Notes under the pieces: generated by a model
Told to the model about the DNA's origin: nothing
The model's database searches: none
Seen by the model: only the letters and a program-made list of their open reading frames with translations
Part shown: in pieces, positions 6,869 to 13,939 of the stretch
How the letters are laid out: the number at the start of each line of letters is the position of its first letter
Position numbering within the stretch: position 1 is the stretch's first letter
NCBI GenBank assembly: GCA_964480425.1
Contig: CAYZPY010000038.1
Span: 1 to 18,105, forward strand
DNA length: 18,105 nucleotides
Direction: 5' to 3'
From: CAYYMD01 sp964480425
Lineage (GTDB): Bacteria > Planctomycetota > Phycisphaerae > SM23-33
Position numbers and translations under genes: made by a program

Positions 6869-7777
6869 TTAGCGTATCCGCCCGCCACGGACCGCACCGG
6901 GCGAATCGGACTCGGGTTTCGCCTGCGTGGAGGTGTAATTTTTTCCGATGACGGGGATTTTGAGTTTGTTGGCGATTTTTATAAGGACTGGTTTGTCCAC
7001 CATGAGTGTTTTACCGGCCTGTAGCACGAGGCACCTTCCGCCGGCGTCCTTGAGGTTCCGAAGCGTTTCGGCGCCGACGGCGGGCACGTCGAAGCGCATG
7101 TCCTGGTCGGGGCGCGCGACCTTTACGAGCGTCCATCCGCCGCTGGGGCACAGGTTGCCGGCGCGGCGGATCATTTCGTCGGTGCCTTCGATTGCCTCCA
7201 CTGCGATTATCGCCTGTTCCTTGACGGCCACGGACTGTCCGATGTCCATCTCCGCGCACGAGCGGGCGATGCGCCAGCCGAATTCGACGTCGCCTTCAAG
7301 CGAGCGGGAGATGCGGCAGGTGGTCATGACGCCCTCATCAGCGAGATGTTCCTTGCAGTATTTCACGCTCGATTCCAGATGGATGCCTTCTTTGGCGAGT
7401 TCGTCGCAAATCGCCCGCAGGATAGCGTTGTCGCGCCTGTCCCTGCGCAGGCGGAAGTACCATATTTTAATCGCCCGCAAATCGGGAATATACCGCATAA
7501 TCCGCATCGGGCGGTAGATTTCTCTCTTGGGGACCCGTCCGATCATCACCGCCTGTCGCACGCCGCGTTTTTTCAGCGCGCGTATCCACCTGCCGATGCG
7601 CGCGATGCCCACCCAGGTGAAATCGTCGGCAAGGTCTGCCAGTCTAATCGATGCGGCGCCGCGAAGGGCGACCACCACGAGCGGCCGGTTTGACTTTCGT
7701 ATTCCCTCGGCCGCCAGATACGCGATACGTCCGGCCCCTGCGATAAGTCCCACGGGTTGATCGACGGGGGGGGTCAT
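6869..7777 (-). CDS. lpxI: UDP-2,3-diacylglucosamine pyrophosphatase, LpxI type
   Basis: LpxI hydrolyses UDP-2,3-diacylglucosamine to lipid X and UMP in lipid A synthesis, replacing the LpxH used by E. coli. The 302-aa protein has the LpxI (formerly DUF1009) layout: an N-terminal nucleotide-binding-like part opening with GLIAGAGRIAYLAAEG, then GVRQAVMIGRVPK, and a C-terminal part with GQSVAVKEQAIIAVEAIEGTDEMIRRAG and the strands ending DKPVLIKIANKLKIPVIG. A tail of about 20 residues (KPESDSPGAVRGG) is unlike the family core. The ATG overlaps the lpxD stop as ATGA, indicating translational coupling, with AGGG 4 nt before it. Codons 2-4 contain a run of eight C. Confidence 0.93.
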   Translation of the reverse strand: MTPPVDQPVGLIAGAGRIAYLAAEGIRKSNRPLVVVALRGAASIRLADLADDFTWVGIARIGRWIRALKKRGVRQAVMIGRVPKREIYRPMRIMRYIPDLRAIKIWYFRLRRDRRDNAILRAICDELAKEGIHLESSVKYCKEHLADEGVMTTCRISRSLEGDVEFGWRIARSCAEMDIGQSVAVKEQAIIAVEAIEGTDEMIRRAGNLCPSGGWTLVKVARPDQDMRFDVPAVGAETLRNLKDAGGRCLVLQAGKTLMVDKPVLIKIANKLKIPVIGKNYTSTQAKPESDSPGAVRGGRIR

Positions 7778-8868
7778 TTTTCCCTGTCGTTATTCGAGTT
7801 TTTATCGTTTTTGGATTTCCGCAGAAGGATGTGGTCCTTCAGGGCGGCGACGTCTTTGTTCAGTCGACGAAACGCCTCTCTCAGCTGCGGCAGCTGAGAG
7901 AGCGAAAGCAGCGCCCGCCTTGCCTGCCCCAGCGGCATTGCCGGCGAGCCGAGCACTTCCTGCCCGGGCTTTACGTCCTTGGTGACTCCGGCCTTTGCGC
8001 CCACGCGGACGCCGTCGCCTATGCGGATGTGCCCGACCACGCCGGACTGCCCTGCGAAAACGCAGTAATTGCCCACCATGGTCGAACCGGCGATTCCCGC
8101 CTGTGCGACAAGGAGGCAGTGCTCGCCGAGACGGGTTCCGTGCCCCACGGCCACAAGGTTTGATATTTTTGTTCCGGACCCGATTATGGTCGGTCCCATT
8201 GTGGCGCGGTCGATGGCGCAGCAGGCGCCGATTTCCACGTCGTCTTCGATTTCGACCCATCCGATCTGCGGGATTTTATAGTGTTTCGTTACGCCGTCGT
8301 CGCCGGCGTGGGTGGCGTATCCGAATCCGTCTTGGCCCACGGAGGTTCCGGCGTGGATTATCACCCTGTCGTGCAGGACGGTTCCGTCGTAGAGCGTGAC
8401 GTTGGGATGGATTACGCAGTCGGTTCCGATGCGACAGTTGGCACCGATGTAGGCGCCGGGGTATATCACGGCGCCGGAGGAGATTTTGCACCCGTCCGAG
8501 ATCGTAACGAACGGCGCCACGCTGGCGTCGTCGGAAACCTCGGCGTCGGGGTGGATGTTCGCCCGCGAATCAACGCCCTGGAAATCCGGGCGGCGAAAGC
8601 CGTAGAACTCCACCATCGCCTGGCGGAATGCGAAGTACGGGTCCTTGCATCGAATCAGCGCCGGTCCGGGCCCCTCGTAATCCTCGGCGACGATGACGGC
8701 CGCGGCGCGGGTCTCGGACATGTGCTTGAGATATTTTGCATTTGCCAGGAAGCTGACGTCATTTTCGCCGGCGTCTTTCAGCGGTGCCACGCCGACGACT
8801 TTCCGGTCGCCGTCCCCGGCGATCTCCCCGCCGATGAGGCAGGCCAATTTTGATAATGTCATTTCCAC
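7774..8868 (-). CDS. lpxD: UDP-3-O-acylglucosamine N-acyltransferase
   Basis: LpxD adds the second acyl chain, from acyl-ACP, to UDP-3-O-acylglucosamine in lipid A synthesis. The 364-aa protein has an N-terminal uridine-binding domain (residues about 1-105, with DVSFLANAKYLKHM), a left-handed beta-helix of hexapeptide repeats (about 108-320: VIYPGAYIGANCRIGTD, IIHAGTSVGQDGFGY) and a C-terminal helical tail. His243 in NLVAVGHGT is the likely catalytic base by comparison with E. coli His239. The start is GTG at 8868 if the GAGG 10 nt upstream is used; ATG at 8862, two codons later, is the alternative. It lies 59 nt downstream of lolD and overlaps lpxI by 4 nt. Confidence 0.95.
   Translation of the reverse strand: MEMTLSKLACLIGGEIAGDGDRKVVGVAPLKDAGENDVSFLANAKYLKHMSETRAAAVIVAEDYEGPGPALIRCKDPYFAFRQAMVEFYGFRRPDFQGVDSRANIHPDAEVSDDASVAPFVTISDGCKISSGAVIYPGAYIGANCRIGTDCVIHPNVTLYDGTVLHDRVIIHAGTSVGQDGFGYATHAGDDGVTKHYKIPQIGWVEIEDDVEIGACCAIDRATMGPTIIGSGTKISNLVAVGHGTRLGEHCLLVAQAGIAGSTMVGNYCVFAGQSGVVGHIRIGDGVRVGAKAGVTKDVKPGQEVLGSPAMPLGQARRALLSLSQLPQLREAFRRLNKDVAALKDHILLRKSKNDKNSNNDREK
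7876..7902 (-). other. Perfect 12-bp hairpin inside the lpxD 3' coding region
   Basis: Positions 7876-7887 and 7891-7902 are exact reverse complements separated by only CGG. The element encodes LSQLPQLRE at the start of the LpxD C-terminal helices. It lies about 100 nt before the lpxI start. There is no U-tract, so an RNA-processing or translation-tuning hairpin is more likely than a terminator. Confidence 0.6.
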
Positions 8869-8927
8869 TTTTCAATATCCTCGCCTGCCGTTTGATGCGT
8901 ACAGGTCGTTCGTATTAATTTTAATGG

Positions 8928-9629
8928 TCAGGTTCGCCCGCTGCCAGATAGTCTTCCATCGCGCAGGTGCATGGTCTGCTGCGCCTGTGCGGCTATTGAC
9001 GCGTTGTGGGTGACCATCAGTATAGTCAGCCCCAGGCGCTGGTTGCAGTCCTGAAGGGTCCTGATTATCTGTTTTCCCGTTTTAGAGTCGAGGTTTCCGG
9101 TGGGTTCGTCGGCCAGCAGCAGTTTGGGGCGGTTAATAAGAGCCCTTGCGATGGCCACCCGCTGGCGCTCCCCGCCTGACAACTCCTTTGGTCGGTGTTT
9201 GAGGCGTTCGCCCAGGTTGACCTGTTCGAGCACTTCCCTGGCGTCTGTGCGGGCTTTTTTGCGCCTGGCGACCCACCCGACCAGGGACGAGCCGGTCATG
9301 GTCGGCATCATGACGTTCTCCAGCACGTTCAGCTCCGGGAGCAGGTGGTAGAACTGGAAAACGAAACCGATGTTGTTGCATCGCATTTTATTTTTTCGCC
9401 AGCCGGGGAGTTTTGCAGTGTCCTGCCCGTCCAGGACGATTTTTCCGCGGTCGGGGCTGTCCAGCAGCCCTATCAGGTGAAGCAGCGTGCTCTTGCCGCT
9501 GCCCGATGCGCCGACCACGGCTGTGAACTGTCGCGGCGCCACCGAGAAACTCACCCCGCGCAGCACGTGGAGGTTTACGCGTCCCATGCGGTAGGACTTG
9601 TGCAGGTTGTGGACTTCCACTGCCGTCAT
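8928..9629 (-). CDS. lolD: LolD-type ABC transporter ATPase
   Basis: An ATP-binding subunit of the LolCDE/MacB-type ABC family, which releases lipoproteins from the inner membrane. From ATG 9629 the protein is 233 aa, the usual LolD length. Visible motifs are Walker A GASGSGKST (40-48), Q-loop FQFYHLLPELNVLENV (from 91), signature LSGGERQ (150-156), Walker B LLLADEPTGNLD (170-181) and the switch His208 in VTHN. The insertion RRKKAR near 122-127 is typical of this subfamily. An upstream in-frame extension of 20 residues (from TTG 9689) is rejected as lacking family similarity. No LolC/E permease is adjacent, so its partner is unknown; a MacB-like export ATPase is the main alternative. lpxD follows 59 nt later. 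Confidence 0.9.
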   Translation of the reverse strand: MTAVEVHNLHKSYRMGRVNLHVLRGVSFSVAPRQFTAVVGASGSGKSTLLHLIGLLDSPDRGKIVLDGQDTAKLPGWRKNKMRCNNIGFVFQFYHLLPELNVLENVMMPTMTGSSLVGWVARRKKARTDAREVLEQVNLGERLKHRPKELSGGERQRVAIARALINRPKLLLADEPTGNLDSKTGKQIIRTLQDCNQRLGLTILMVTHNASIAAQAQQTMHLRDGRLSGSGRT

Positions 9630-9879
9630 TGCATGAAATACTACAATCCGGGGCTCAATAGGGCAATATTTCATAGATTGCAGACTCAACGTCCCTGGTT
9701 CCTGCTCTATTGGTTTGAGTTTTCATTTATAACGCGTCGGCGTGGGAACGCCGCCGCGCCATATAGTGGGAACGTTTCTCCGTCCGCCTCAGTCCCGGCG
9801 CGCCGGGATGGGCTTTCAAGGCGCGTATTGTCTGCGGTTGTGATTGTAAAGGGAGACAAAGAACAGTGGGATTCCCCGA
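9630..9879. other. 250-nt gap between gspB and lolD
   Basis: I see no gene here. It holds a perfect 16-bp palindrome, TCCCGGCGCGCCGGGA (9793-9808), and a 6-bp stem with a GGGA loop (9738-9753). Neither is followed by a U-tract. The lolD-proximal part contains the candidate promoter listed separately. Confidence 0.6.
9638..9666 (-). promoter_or_regulatory. Candidate lolD promoter giving a leaderless mRNA
   Basis: On the minus strand TTGCCC (9666-9661) and TAGTAT (9643-9638) are 17 nt apart. The -10 ends 8 nt before the chosen lolD ATG, so transcription would begin at or next to the start codon. No Shine-Dalgarno precedes that ATG, which fits a leaderless start. Each hexamer matches 4 of 6 consensus bases. 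Confidence 0.35.
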
Positions 9880-10614
9880 TTACATGCCGATGGTGAATTT
9901 TTCACTGCCTGCCTGGAGGGTGACTTCGTATTGCCTGATGGCGACGACCTTTGCGCCGTTGATTTCCTGTCCGATGCTCAAATGCCTGCCGTTGATTATG
10001 GCGGTTGCTCCGGCGGGTCCTTGCATTATGCCGTTCAGTTTGAAGTCGCCGGGGTGGGGCTTTTTGGGAGCGTTGTCCGATTTACCCGCGGCGTCTTTGT
10101 AGGCGGGCTGTTCGGCGGAGGCGTTCGGTGTGGGCGCCCCCTCGGAGGGTGCGTCGTCCCGGGGCGGTTCTTGGGGCGGGGTTTTCGAGACGATGTTGCT
10201 TTCGTCGAGGGCGACGTCGTTTTCCGGTCGGGAGAAGTAGTTAACCGCATTGAGCGTTTTTTCGATTATCGGGTCGCGTTGTGCGGGGTTTTGCGACTGG
10301 TCCCGACGGTTCGCCTGCGTTTCGTGCGGCGGCGGTTGGGATTCCTCTTTGGCGGTTTGTTTTTCGGCGTTTTGGGAGTTCTTTGTGGGTGAGACCGCCG
10401 AGGCAGTGGGGGTTGATTCCCCGCCGCCCGGCCAGTACATCTTCAACGCGACCAGTGCCAGGGTCGCCACAACCACCATCAGCAGTATCAGCACGGGCCA
10501 GGGCCTGTGCCCGTGTGCGGGATTGGTCGCCGCCGGGCGCGACGGGGCGCCGGGCGGGGCGTGGTGCGGGCCCTGAGACTCGATTCGTTTGAGCGCCTCG
10601 TTGATGAGACTCAT
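9880..10614 (-). CDS. gspB: GspB-like type II secretion assembly protein
   Basis: GspB works with the ExeA/GspA ATPase to place the type II secretion secretin in the outer membrane. The 244-aa protein has a short cytoplasmic start (SLINEALKRIES), one transmembrane helix at about 41-60 (VLILLMVVVATLALVALKMY), a low-complexity Pro/Thr/Ser/Gln-rich periplasmic linker, and a C-terminal GspB-type domain at about 186-244 (FKLNGIMQGPAGATAIINGRHLSIGQEI...VVAIRQYEVTL). ATG at 10614 is preferred over GTG at 10617 because AAGGAGG lies 7 nt before it; this ATG shares one base with the exeA stop (TGATG). The downstream 250 nt are non-coding. No core gsp genes are in the window. Confidence 0.85.
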   Translation of the reverse strand: MSLINEALKRIESQGPHHAPPGAPSRPAATNPAHGHRPWPVLILLMVVVATLALVALKMYWPGGGESTPTASAVSPTKNSQNAEKQTAKEESQPPPHETQANRRDQSQNPAQRDPIIEKTLNAVNYFSRPENDVALDESNIVSKTPPQEPPRDDAPSEGAPTPNASAEQPAYKDAAGKSDNAPKKPHPGDFKLNGIMQGPAGATAIINGRHLSIGQEINGAKVVAIRQYEVTLQAGSEKFTIGM

Positions 10615-11420
10615 CACCCGGCCTCCTTGAGATCGTTAATGGCGGCGCGTGCGATTCGCCTGTTGACGACGTTGGTCTGGTAGACGAAGGCGGCCAGCAG
10701 GGCCTTGTCCGAGGCGGCACTGACCAGGCGCGGTATGCCGCGCGAGAAGCGGTGGATTTCCTTTACGGCGCCGGGTGCGAACCGGAAGTCCTTCCGCCCT
10801 GCGACCGAGAGGCGGTGGTGGATGTAGCGGTCGGTGTCGACGGAGTTCATGCCGTTAAGGTGGAAGCGGACGGTTATCCGCTGGTCCAGTTGACGCATAG
10901 ATGGACGCTGGAGTATTTTCCGCAGTTCCGGCTGGGCGACCATGACTATCTGTAGGAGTTTTCGGCTGCGGGTCTCGAGGTTCGAAAGCAGGCGCGTCAT
11001 CTCCAGTGTTTTTGGCGGCATGTCCTGCGCCTCGTCGATAATCAGCACGGCGTCGCCGCCGGTGGAGTTGACCTCCAGGAGAAATTCGTTTAGGAGTTTG
11101 AGATATCCAAGGCGGTCTTTCCTTTTTGTGCGGATGCCGAACTCCTCGACGACCGCCCGCAGCAGTTGCGTCTCGGTCAGGACGGGATTGAGTATCAGAG
11201 CGGTGCGGTAGTGCGCCTCCAATTGCTCCAACAGCGCCCGGCATAGGGTGGTCTTTCCGGCGCCGACCTCGCCGGTGATGCAGATGAAGCCCTTGCGCTG
11301 GCGAATGCCGAACAGCATATGGTTCATCGCCTCGCGGTGCTGGTCGGTCATGTACAGGAACCGCGTGTCGGGCGTAATGTTGAACGGTTCGCGGGCGAGT
11401 TGGAAGTATTGTTTGTACAT
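10614..11420 (-). CDS. exeA: ExeA/GspA-family AAA ATPase
   Basis: An ATPase of the ExeA type, which in type II secretion helps assemble the secretin through peptidoglycan. The family opening YFQLAREPFNITPDTRFLYM is clear. Walker A GEVGAGKT is at 50-57, Walker B VLIIDEAQ at 125-132, and sensor or arginine-finger regions include LSNLETRS and RQLDQRITVRFHL. At 268 aa it lacks the transmembrane helix and C-terminal peptidoglycan-binding domain of full-length ExeA (about 550 aa), so it is the cytoplasmic module only. ATG at 11420 is chosen because the family sequence begins there with AGGGA upstream; ATG at 11468 adds 16 residues unlike the family. It is coupled to gspB through TGATG. Confidence 0.88.
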   Translation of the reverse strand: MYKQYFQLAREPFNITPDTRFLYMTDQHREAMNHMLFGIRQRKGFICITGEVGAGKTTLCRALLEQLEAHYRTALILNPVLTETQLLRAVVEEFGIRTKRKDRLGYLKLLNEFLLEVNSTGGDAVLIIDEAQDMPPKTLEMTRLLSNLETRSRKLLQIVMVAQPELRKILQRPSMRQLDQRITVRFHLNGMNSVDTDRYIHHRLSVAGRKDFRFAPGAVKEIHRFSRGIPRLVSAASDKALLAAFVYQTNVVNRRIARAAINDLKEAG

Positions 11421-11512
11421 AGCCGTCCCTGGCCGTGACTGTGCGGATTCTGTTGGGGTTTTTACCATATGATATTCGGCAACATGGGGCGGTCACTTAA
11501 TCAGGAGATAAA

Positions 11513-11534
11513 TTTTTGCCCGAACGGACAAAAA
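11513..11534. other. Inverted repeat in the exeA leader region
   Basis: TTTTTGCCC (11513-11521) and GGACAAAAA (11526-11534) pair over 9 bp, with one G-T wobble and a GAAC loop. The element lies between the divergent promoters and exeA, so it could be an operator or an exeA 5' leader hairpin. Confidence 0.4.
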
Positions 11535-11557
11535 TACACGAAAAAGCGGGTAAAAAT

Positions 11558-11587
11558 TTGCCTATGGCGCGTGTGTAACGTATTATA
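11558..11587. promoter_or_regulatory. Divergent promoter core with overlapping -10 boxes
   Basis: Plus strand: TTGCCT (11558-11563), 17 nt, TATTAT (11581-11586), driving the small membrane protein gene. Minus strand: a perfect TATAAT (11587-11582) overlaps it in the symmetric 9-mer GTATTATAC, but its -35 (TAAAAA) is weak. The plus promoter is the better supported. A GGTGGT/ACCGCC hairpin (11600-11615) lies close to the plus start of transcription. Confidence 0.5.
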
Positions 11588-11654
11588 CAAAGGGAGACAG
11601 GTGGTTTTTACCGCCGGTCGTGCGTAAACTTACTTAAGGAGGCATTGGACAGCA

Positions 11655-11963
11655 ATGAGATTGATCGCGGTGGTGCTTATTGTGGGGGCGTTCGTTGGCG
11701 GGTATCATCTCGGCCAAAAGCACCAGGATACCGCGATTTTCGATCACGTCAGGGGCATATACGAAAGGGCGGCCGAGGTCGGCAGGAACCTGGCCGATGG
11801 CGATTCGCCCGACGCAGACGCCGTCCAAAGGCAGACAAATTCGGCCGGGTGCCCCTACAGGATGAGCAATTCGGATAAAAACGGGCGCAACGACGAGGGA
11901 AACCGGCAAAAGTCAGTGACAGTGAGCATCGGGGGCAAGACCTACGTGATGGAAACGAACTGA
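11655..11963 (+). CDS. Small membrane-anchored protein, unknown function
   Basis: A 102-aa protein that I do not recognise. Residues 2-17 form one hydrophobic helix (LIAVVLIVGAFVGGYH), probably an uncleaved N-terminal anchor. The rest is charged and soluble: a helix with FDHVRGIYERAAEVGRNLAD, an acidic stretch, then a low-complexity Asn/Asp/Arg segment, and a short beta-like C-terminus (VTVSIGGKTYVMETN). A strong AAGGAGG lies 12 nt upstream of the ATG, a long spacing, but no better in-frame start exists. A good sigma70 promoter precedes it. It is divergent from exeA and 73 nt upstream of trpS. Confidence 0.6.
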   Translation: MRLIAVVLIVGAFVGGYHLGQKHQDTAIFDHVRGIYERAAEVGRNLADGDSPDADAVQRQTNSAGCPYRMSNSDKNGRNDEGNRQKSVTVSIGGKTYVMETN

Positions 11964-11972
11964 CGCTTCATC

Positions 11973-12006
11973 CGTCAATCCCGCCACGCGGGCATGGAGA
12001 TTGACG
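11973..12006. promoter_or_regulatory. Inverted repeat overlapping the trpS -35 region
   Basis: CGTCAAT (11973-11979) and ATTGACG (12000-12006) are exact inverted repeats enclosing a second stem, CCCGC/GCGGG (11980-11992). The right arm contains the proposed trpS -35. It may be an operator for trpS or a weak terminator for the upstream small gene; there is no U-tract. Confidence 0.4.
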
Positions 12007-12029
12007 AATCCGCTCAAATTCACTATTCT
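12001..12029 (+). promoter_or_regulatory. Candidate trpS promoter giving a leaderless mRNA
   Basis: TTGACG (12001-12006, 5 of 6) and TATTCT (12024-12029, 4 of 6) are 17 nt apart. The trpS ATG follows 7 nt after the -10, so transcription would begin at the start codon. There is no Shine-Dalgarno upstream of trpS. Confidence 0.45.
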
Positions 12030-12036
12030 CCGCCGC

Positions 12037-13011
12037 ATGAGGATTCTTTCGGGCATACAACCGTCAGGTCGGCTTCATGTCGGCAATTACTTCGGTGCCG
12101 TGCGCCAGTTCGTTCGCCTTCAGGACCAGGGTCACGAGTGCTTCTACTTCCTGGCCAACTACCACGCCCTGACGAGCATCCGGGACAAGCAACGTCTGGA
12201 GGAACTGACGTCGCACCTGGCGATGGCCTACCTGGCGCTGGGTGTGGACCCGGACCGCAGCGTGTTTTTTCTCCAGTCCGACGTGCCGCAGGTGACCGAG
12301 TTGTGCTGGATGCTCAACTGCGTATGCCCCGTTTCGCTCATGGAAAAGGGCACCAGTTACAAGGACAAGGTCGCCAGGGGTCTGCCACCCAATATGGGCC
12401 TGTTCGACTATCCGGTGCTCCAGGCGGCCGACATAGTCATTTACGACGCCAATCTCGTCCCGGTCGGGCAGGACCAGAAGCAGCACATTGAGATGACCCG
12501 CGACATCGCTACCAAGTTCAACAACGCCTGCGGACGGGACATACTCGTGTTGCCCCAGCCGCATATACTGGCGGAGGTCGCAGTAGTGCCCGGTCTCGAC
12601 GGGCAGAAAATGTCCGCCAGTTACGGAAACACCATCGAAATCTTCCTGACGCCCAAACAGACTCTAAAGCGCTGCATGCAGATAGTAACCGACTCCACGC
12701 CGCTGGAAGAACCCAAGAGCCCCGAGCAGTGCAACGTCTATGCGCTGCTGAAGCTGTTCGCCGAACCCGACGAAGCCGGAAATATCGCTGAAAAATACCG
12801 CGCCGGCGGATACGGCTACGGGCACGCCAAGAAGCGCCTCGGGGAGTTGATTAACGAGCACTTCGCAGAAGCCCGCGATAAGTACGCCGAACTGGCCAAA
12901 TCGCCCGACACGGTCCGCGACATCCTTCGCCAAGGCGGGCGAAAGGCCCGCGACGTCGCCGAGCGGACCATGCAACGCGTCCGCGACGCCTGCGGGATAA
13001 TCACGACGTGA
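12037..13011 (+). CDS. trpS: Tryptophanyl-tRNA synthetase
   Basis: TrpS charges tRNA-Trp with tryptophan. The 324-aa protein is the normal bacterial length. It opens with RILSGIQPSGRLHVGNYFGA, where HVGN (14-17) is the HIGH-type motif. Further family segments are NYHALT, YLALGVDP, MLNCVCPVSLMEKGTSYKDK, FDYPVLQAADI, PVGQDQKQHIEMTRDIA and GLDGQKMSASYGN, with KMSAS (191-195) as the KMSKS motif. ATG at 12037 is chosen because the family N-terminus starts there; the 12 residues upstream from TTG 12001 overlap the promoter. No T-box or trp leader is apparent. Confidence 0.97.
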   Translation: MRILSGIQPSGRLHVGNYFGAVRQFVRLQDQGHECFYFLANYHALTSIRDKQRLEELTSHLAMAYLALGVDPDRSVFFLQSDVPQVTELCWMLNCVCPVSLMEKGTSYKDKVARGLPPNMGLFDYPVLQAADIVIYDANLVPVGQDQKQHIEMTRDIATKFNNACGRDILVLPQPHILAEVAVVPGLDGQKMSASYGNTIEIFLTPKQTLKRCMQIVTDSTPLEEPKSPEQCNVYALLKLFAEPDEAGNIAEKYRAGGYGYGHAKKRLGELINEHFAEARDKYAELAKSPDTVRDILRQGGRKARDVAERTMQRVRDACGIITT

Positions 13012-13014
13012 TTC

Positions 13015-13147
13015 AGCAGGGATGCAGTGGATGCAGGGGATAATATATAACCCAAGAGACAACGGCCTTTGAGCGGAGACGAAGGACAAATCCCGCATTT
13101 TCGGTATATTTTGAAATATTATCCCTTGAATCCCGCGTATCCCTGCT
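13015..13147. repeat. Inverted repeat built from GGAT-containing 9-nt units
   Basis: The arms 13015-13046 and 13116-13147 are 32 nt each and pair with 6 mismatches. Each arm contains GGAT three times at a 9-nt spacing, and the outer AGCAGGGAT and inner GGATAATAT blocks are identical in both arms. The element fills the whole gap between trpS and scpA. It looks like a dispersed intergenic repeat; no transposase gene or target duplication is visible. Confidence 0.75.
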
Positions 13148-13161
13148 AAACTCTTAACGAA

Positions 13162-13917
13162 ATGGAAGATTACCGCGTCAAGCTGGACGTATACGATGGT
13201 CCGCTGGACCTTCTGCTGTACCTGATACAGCGGGAGGAGGTGGACATCCACGACATACCCATCTCGCGGATAACCGAGCAGTACTGCCGCTACGTGGAGT
13301 TGCTCAAACGGCTTGACCCGAACCTGGCCGGGGAGTTTCTGGTGATGGCCGCGGCGCTGATGGAGATAAAGACGCGCATGCTGCTTCCCACGCCCCCGAC
13401 CGCTGAGGGCGGCGAAGACGACCTCAGCATAGACCCGCGCAGCGAACTTGTCCGCCAGCTTCTCCAGTACAAGGAGTTCAAGGACGCGGCCGGGCGGTTG
13501 CAGACCTCGGCGTCGCAGCATGCGCAGAAGTTCCCCCGACGCCCGCCGCCGGTCAAGGGCGACGAGCAGGACGTGCTCGACCTGGAGGACGCGCAGGTGT
13601 GGGACCTGATGGACGCTTTCGAGAGGATGATGAAGTCGATCGGGAGCCGGTCGGGGCGCGAGGAAATAATCTACGACGACACTCCCGTCGAGCTGCACGC
13701 CGAGGACATACTCGACCGCCTCCGGCGCGAGGGGGCGATGACGTTCGGTGGGATTTTCGCCGGCAGGGGGCGACTGGAGATGGTGGGGCTGTTTCTGGCG
13801 CTGCTGGAACTGGTGCGCAATAAGAAAGTCGAGGCGCTTCAGGAGGCGAACTTCGGCGAGATTCAAATCCGCATGCGCCCGCCGGAGGATCAGGACGACG
13901 CGCCCGAAGAGGTTTAA
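13162..13917 (+). CDS. scpA: Segregation and condensation protein A
   Basis: ScpA is the kleisin of the bacterial SMC-ScpAB condensin, which organises and segregates chromosomes. The 251-aa protein has the family N-terminus YDGPLDLLLYLIQREEVDIHDIPISRITEQY, then LAGEFLVMAAALMEIKTRMLLP (about residues 54-75), a charged linker, and a C-terminal winged-helix-type part (MTFGGIFAGRGRLEMVGLFLALLELVRNKKVEALQEANFGEI). No Shine-Dalgarno is evident before the ATG, which lies 15 nt after the right arm of the repeat. The usual partner scpB does not follow; a sulfatase gene does. Confidence 0.96.
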   Translation: MEDYRVKLDVYDGPLDLLLYLIQREEVDIHDIPISRITEQYCRYVELLKRLDPNLAGEFLVMAAALMEIKTRMLLPTPPTAEGGEDDLSIDPRSELVRQLLQYKEFKDAAGRLQTSASQHAQKFPRRPPPVKGDEQDVLDLEDAQVWDLMDAFERMMKSIGSRSGREEIIYDDTPVELHAEDILDRLRREGAMTFGGIFAGRGRLEMVGLFLALLELVRNKKVEALQEANFGEIQIRMRPPEDQDDAPEEV

Positions 13918-13939
13918 TGCACGTGCGTGTCGGAGATAT

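Noticed and set aside
9793..9808. The 16-bp palindrome as a terminator of exeA-gspB.
   Set aside because: No loop and no U-tract on either strand; only a palindrome can be stated.
11964..12036. T-box or tryptophan attenuator upstream of trpS.
   Set aside because: Only 73 nt are available, with no T-box motif, no Trp-rich leader peptide and no terminator U-tract.
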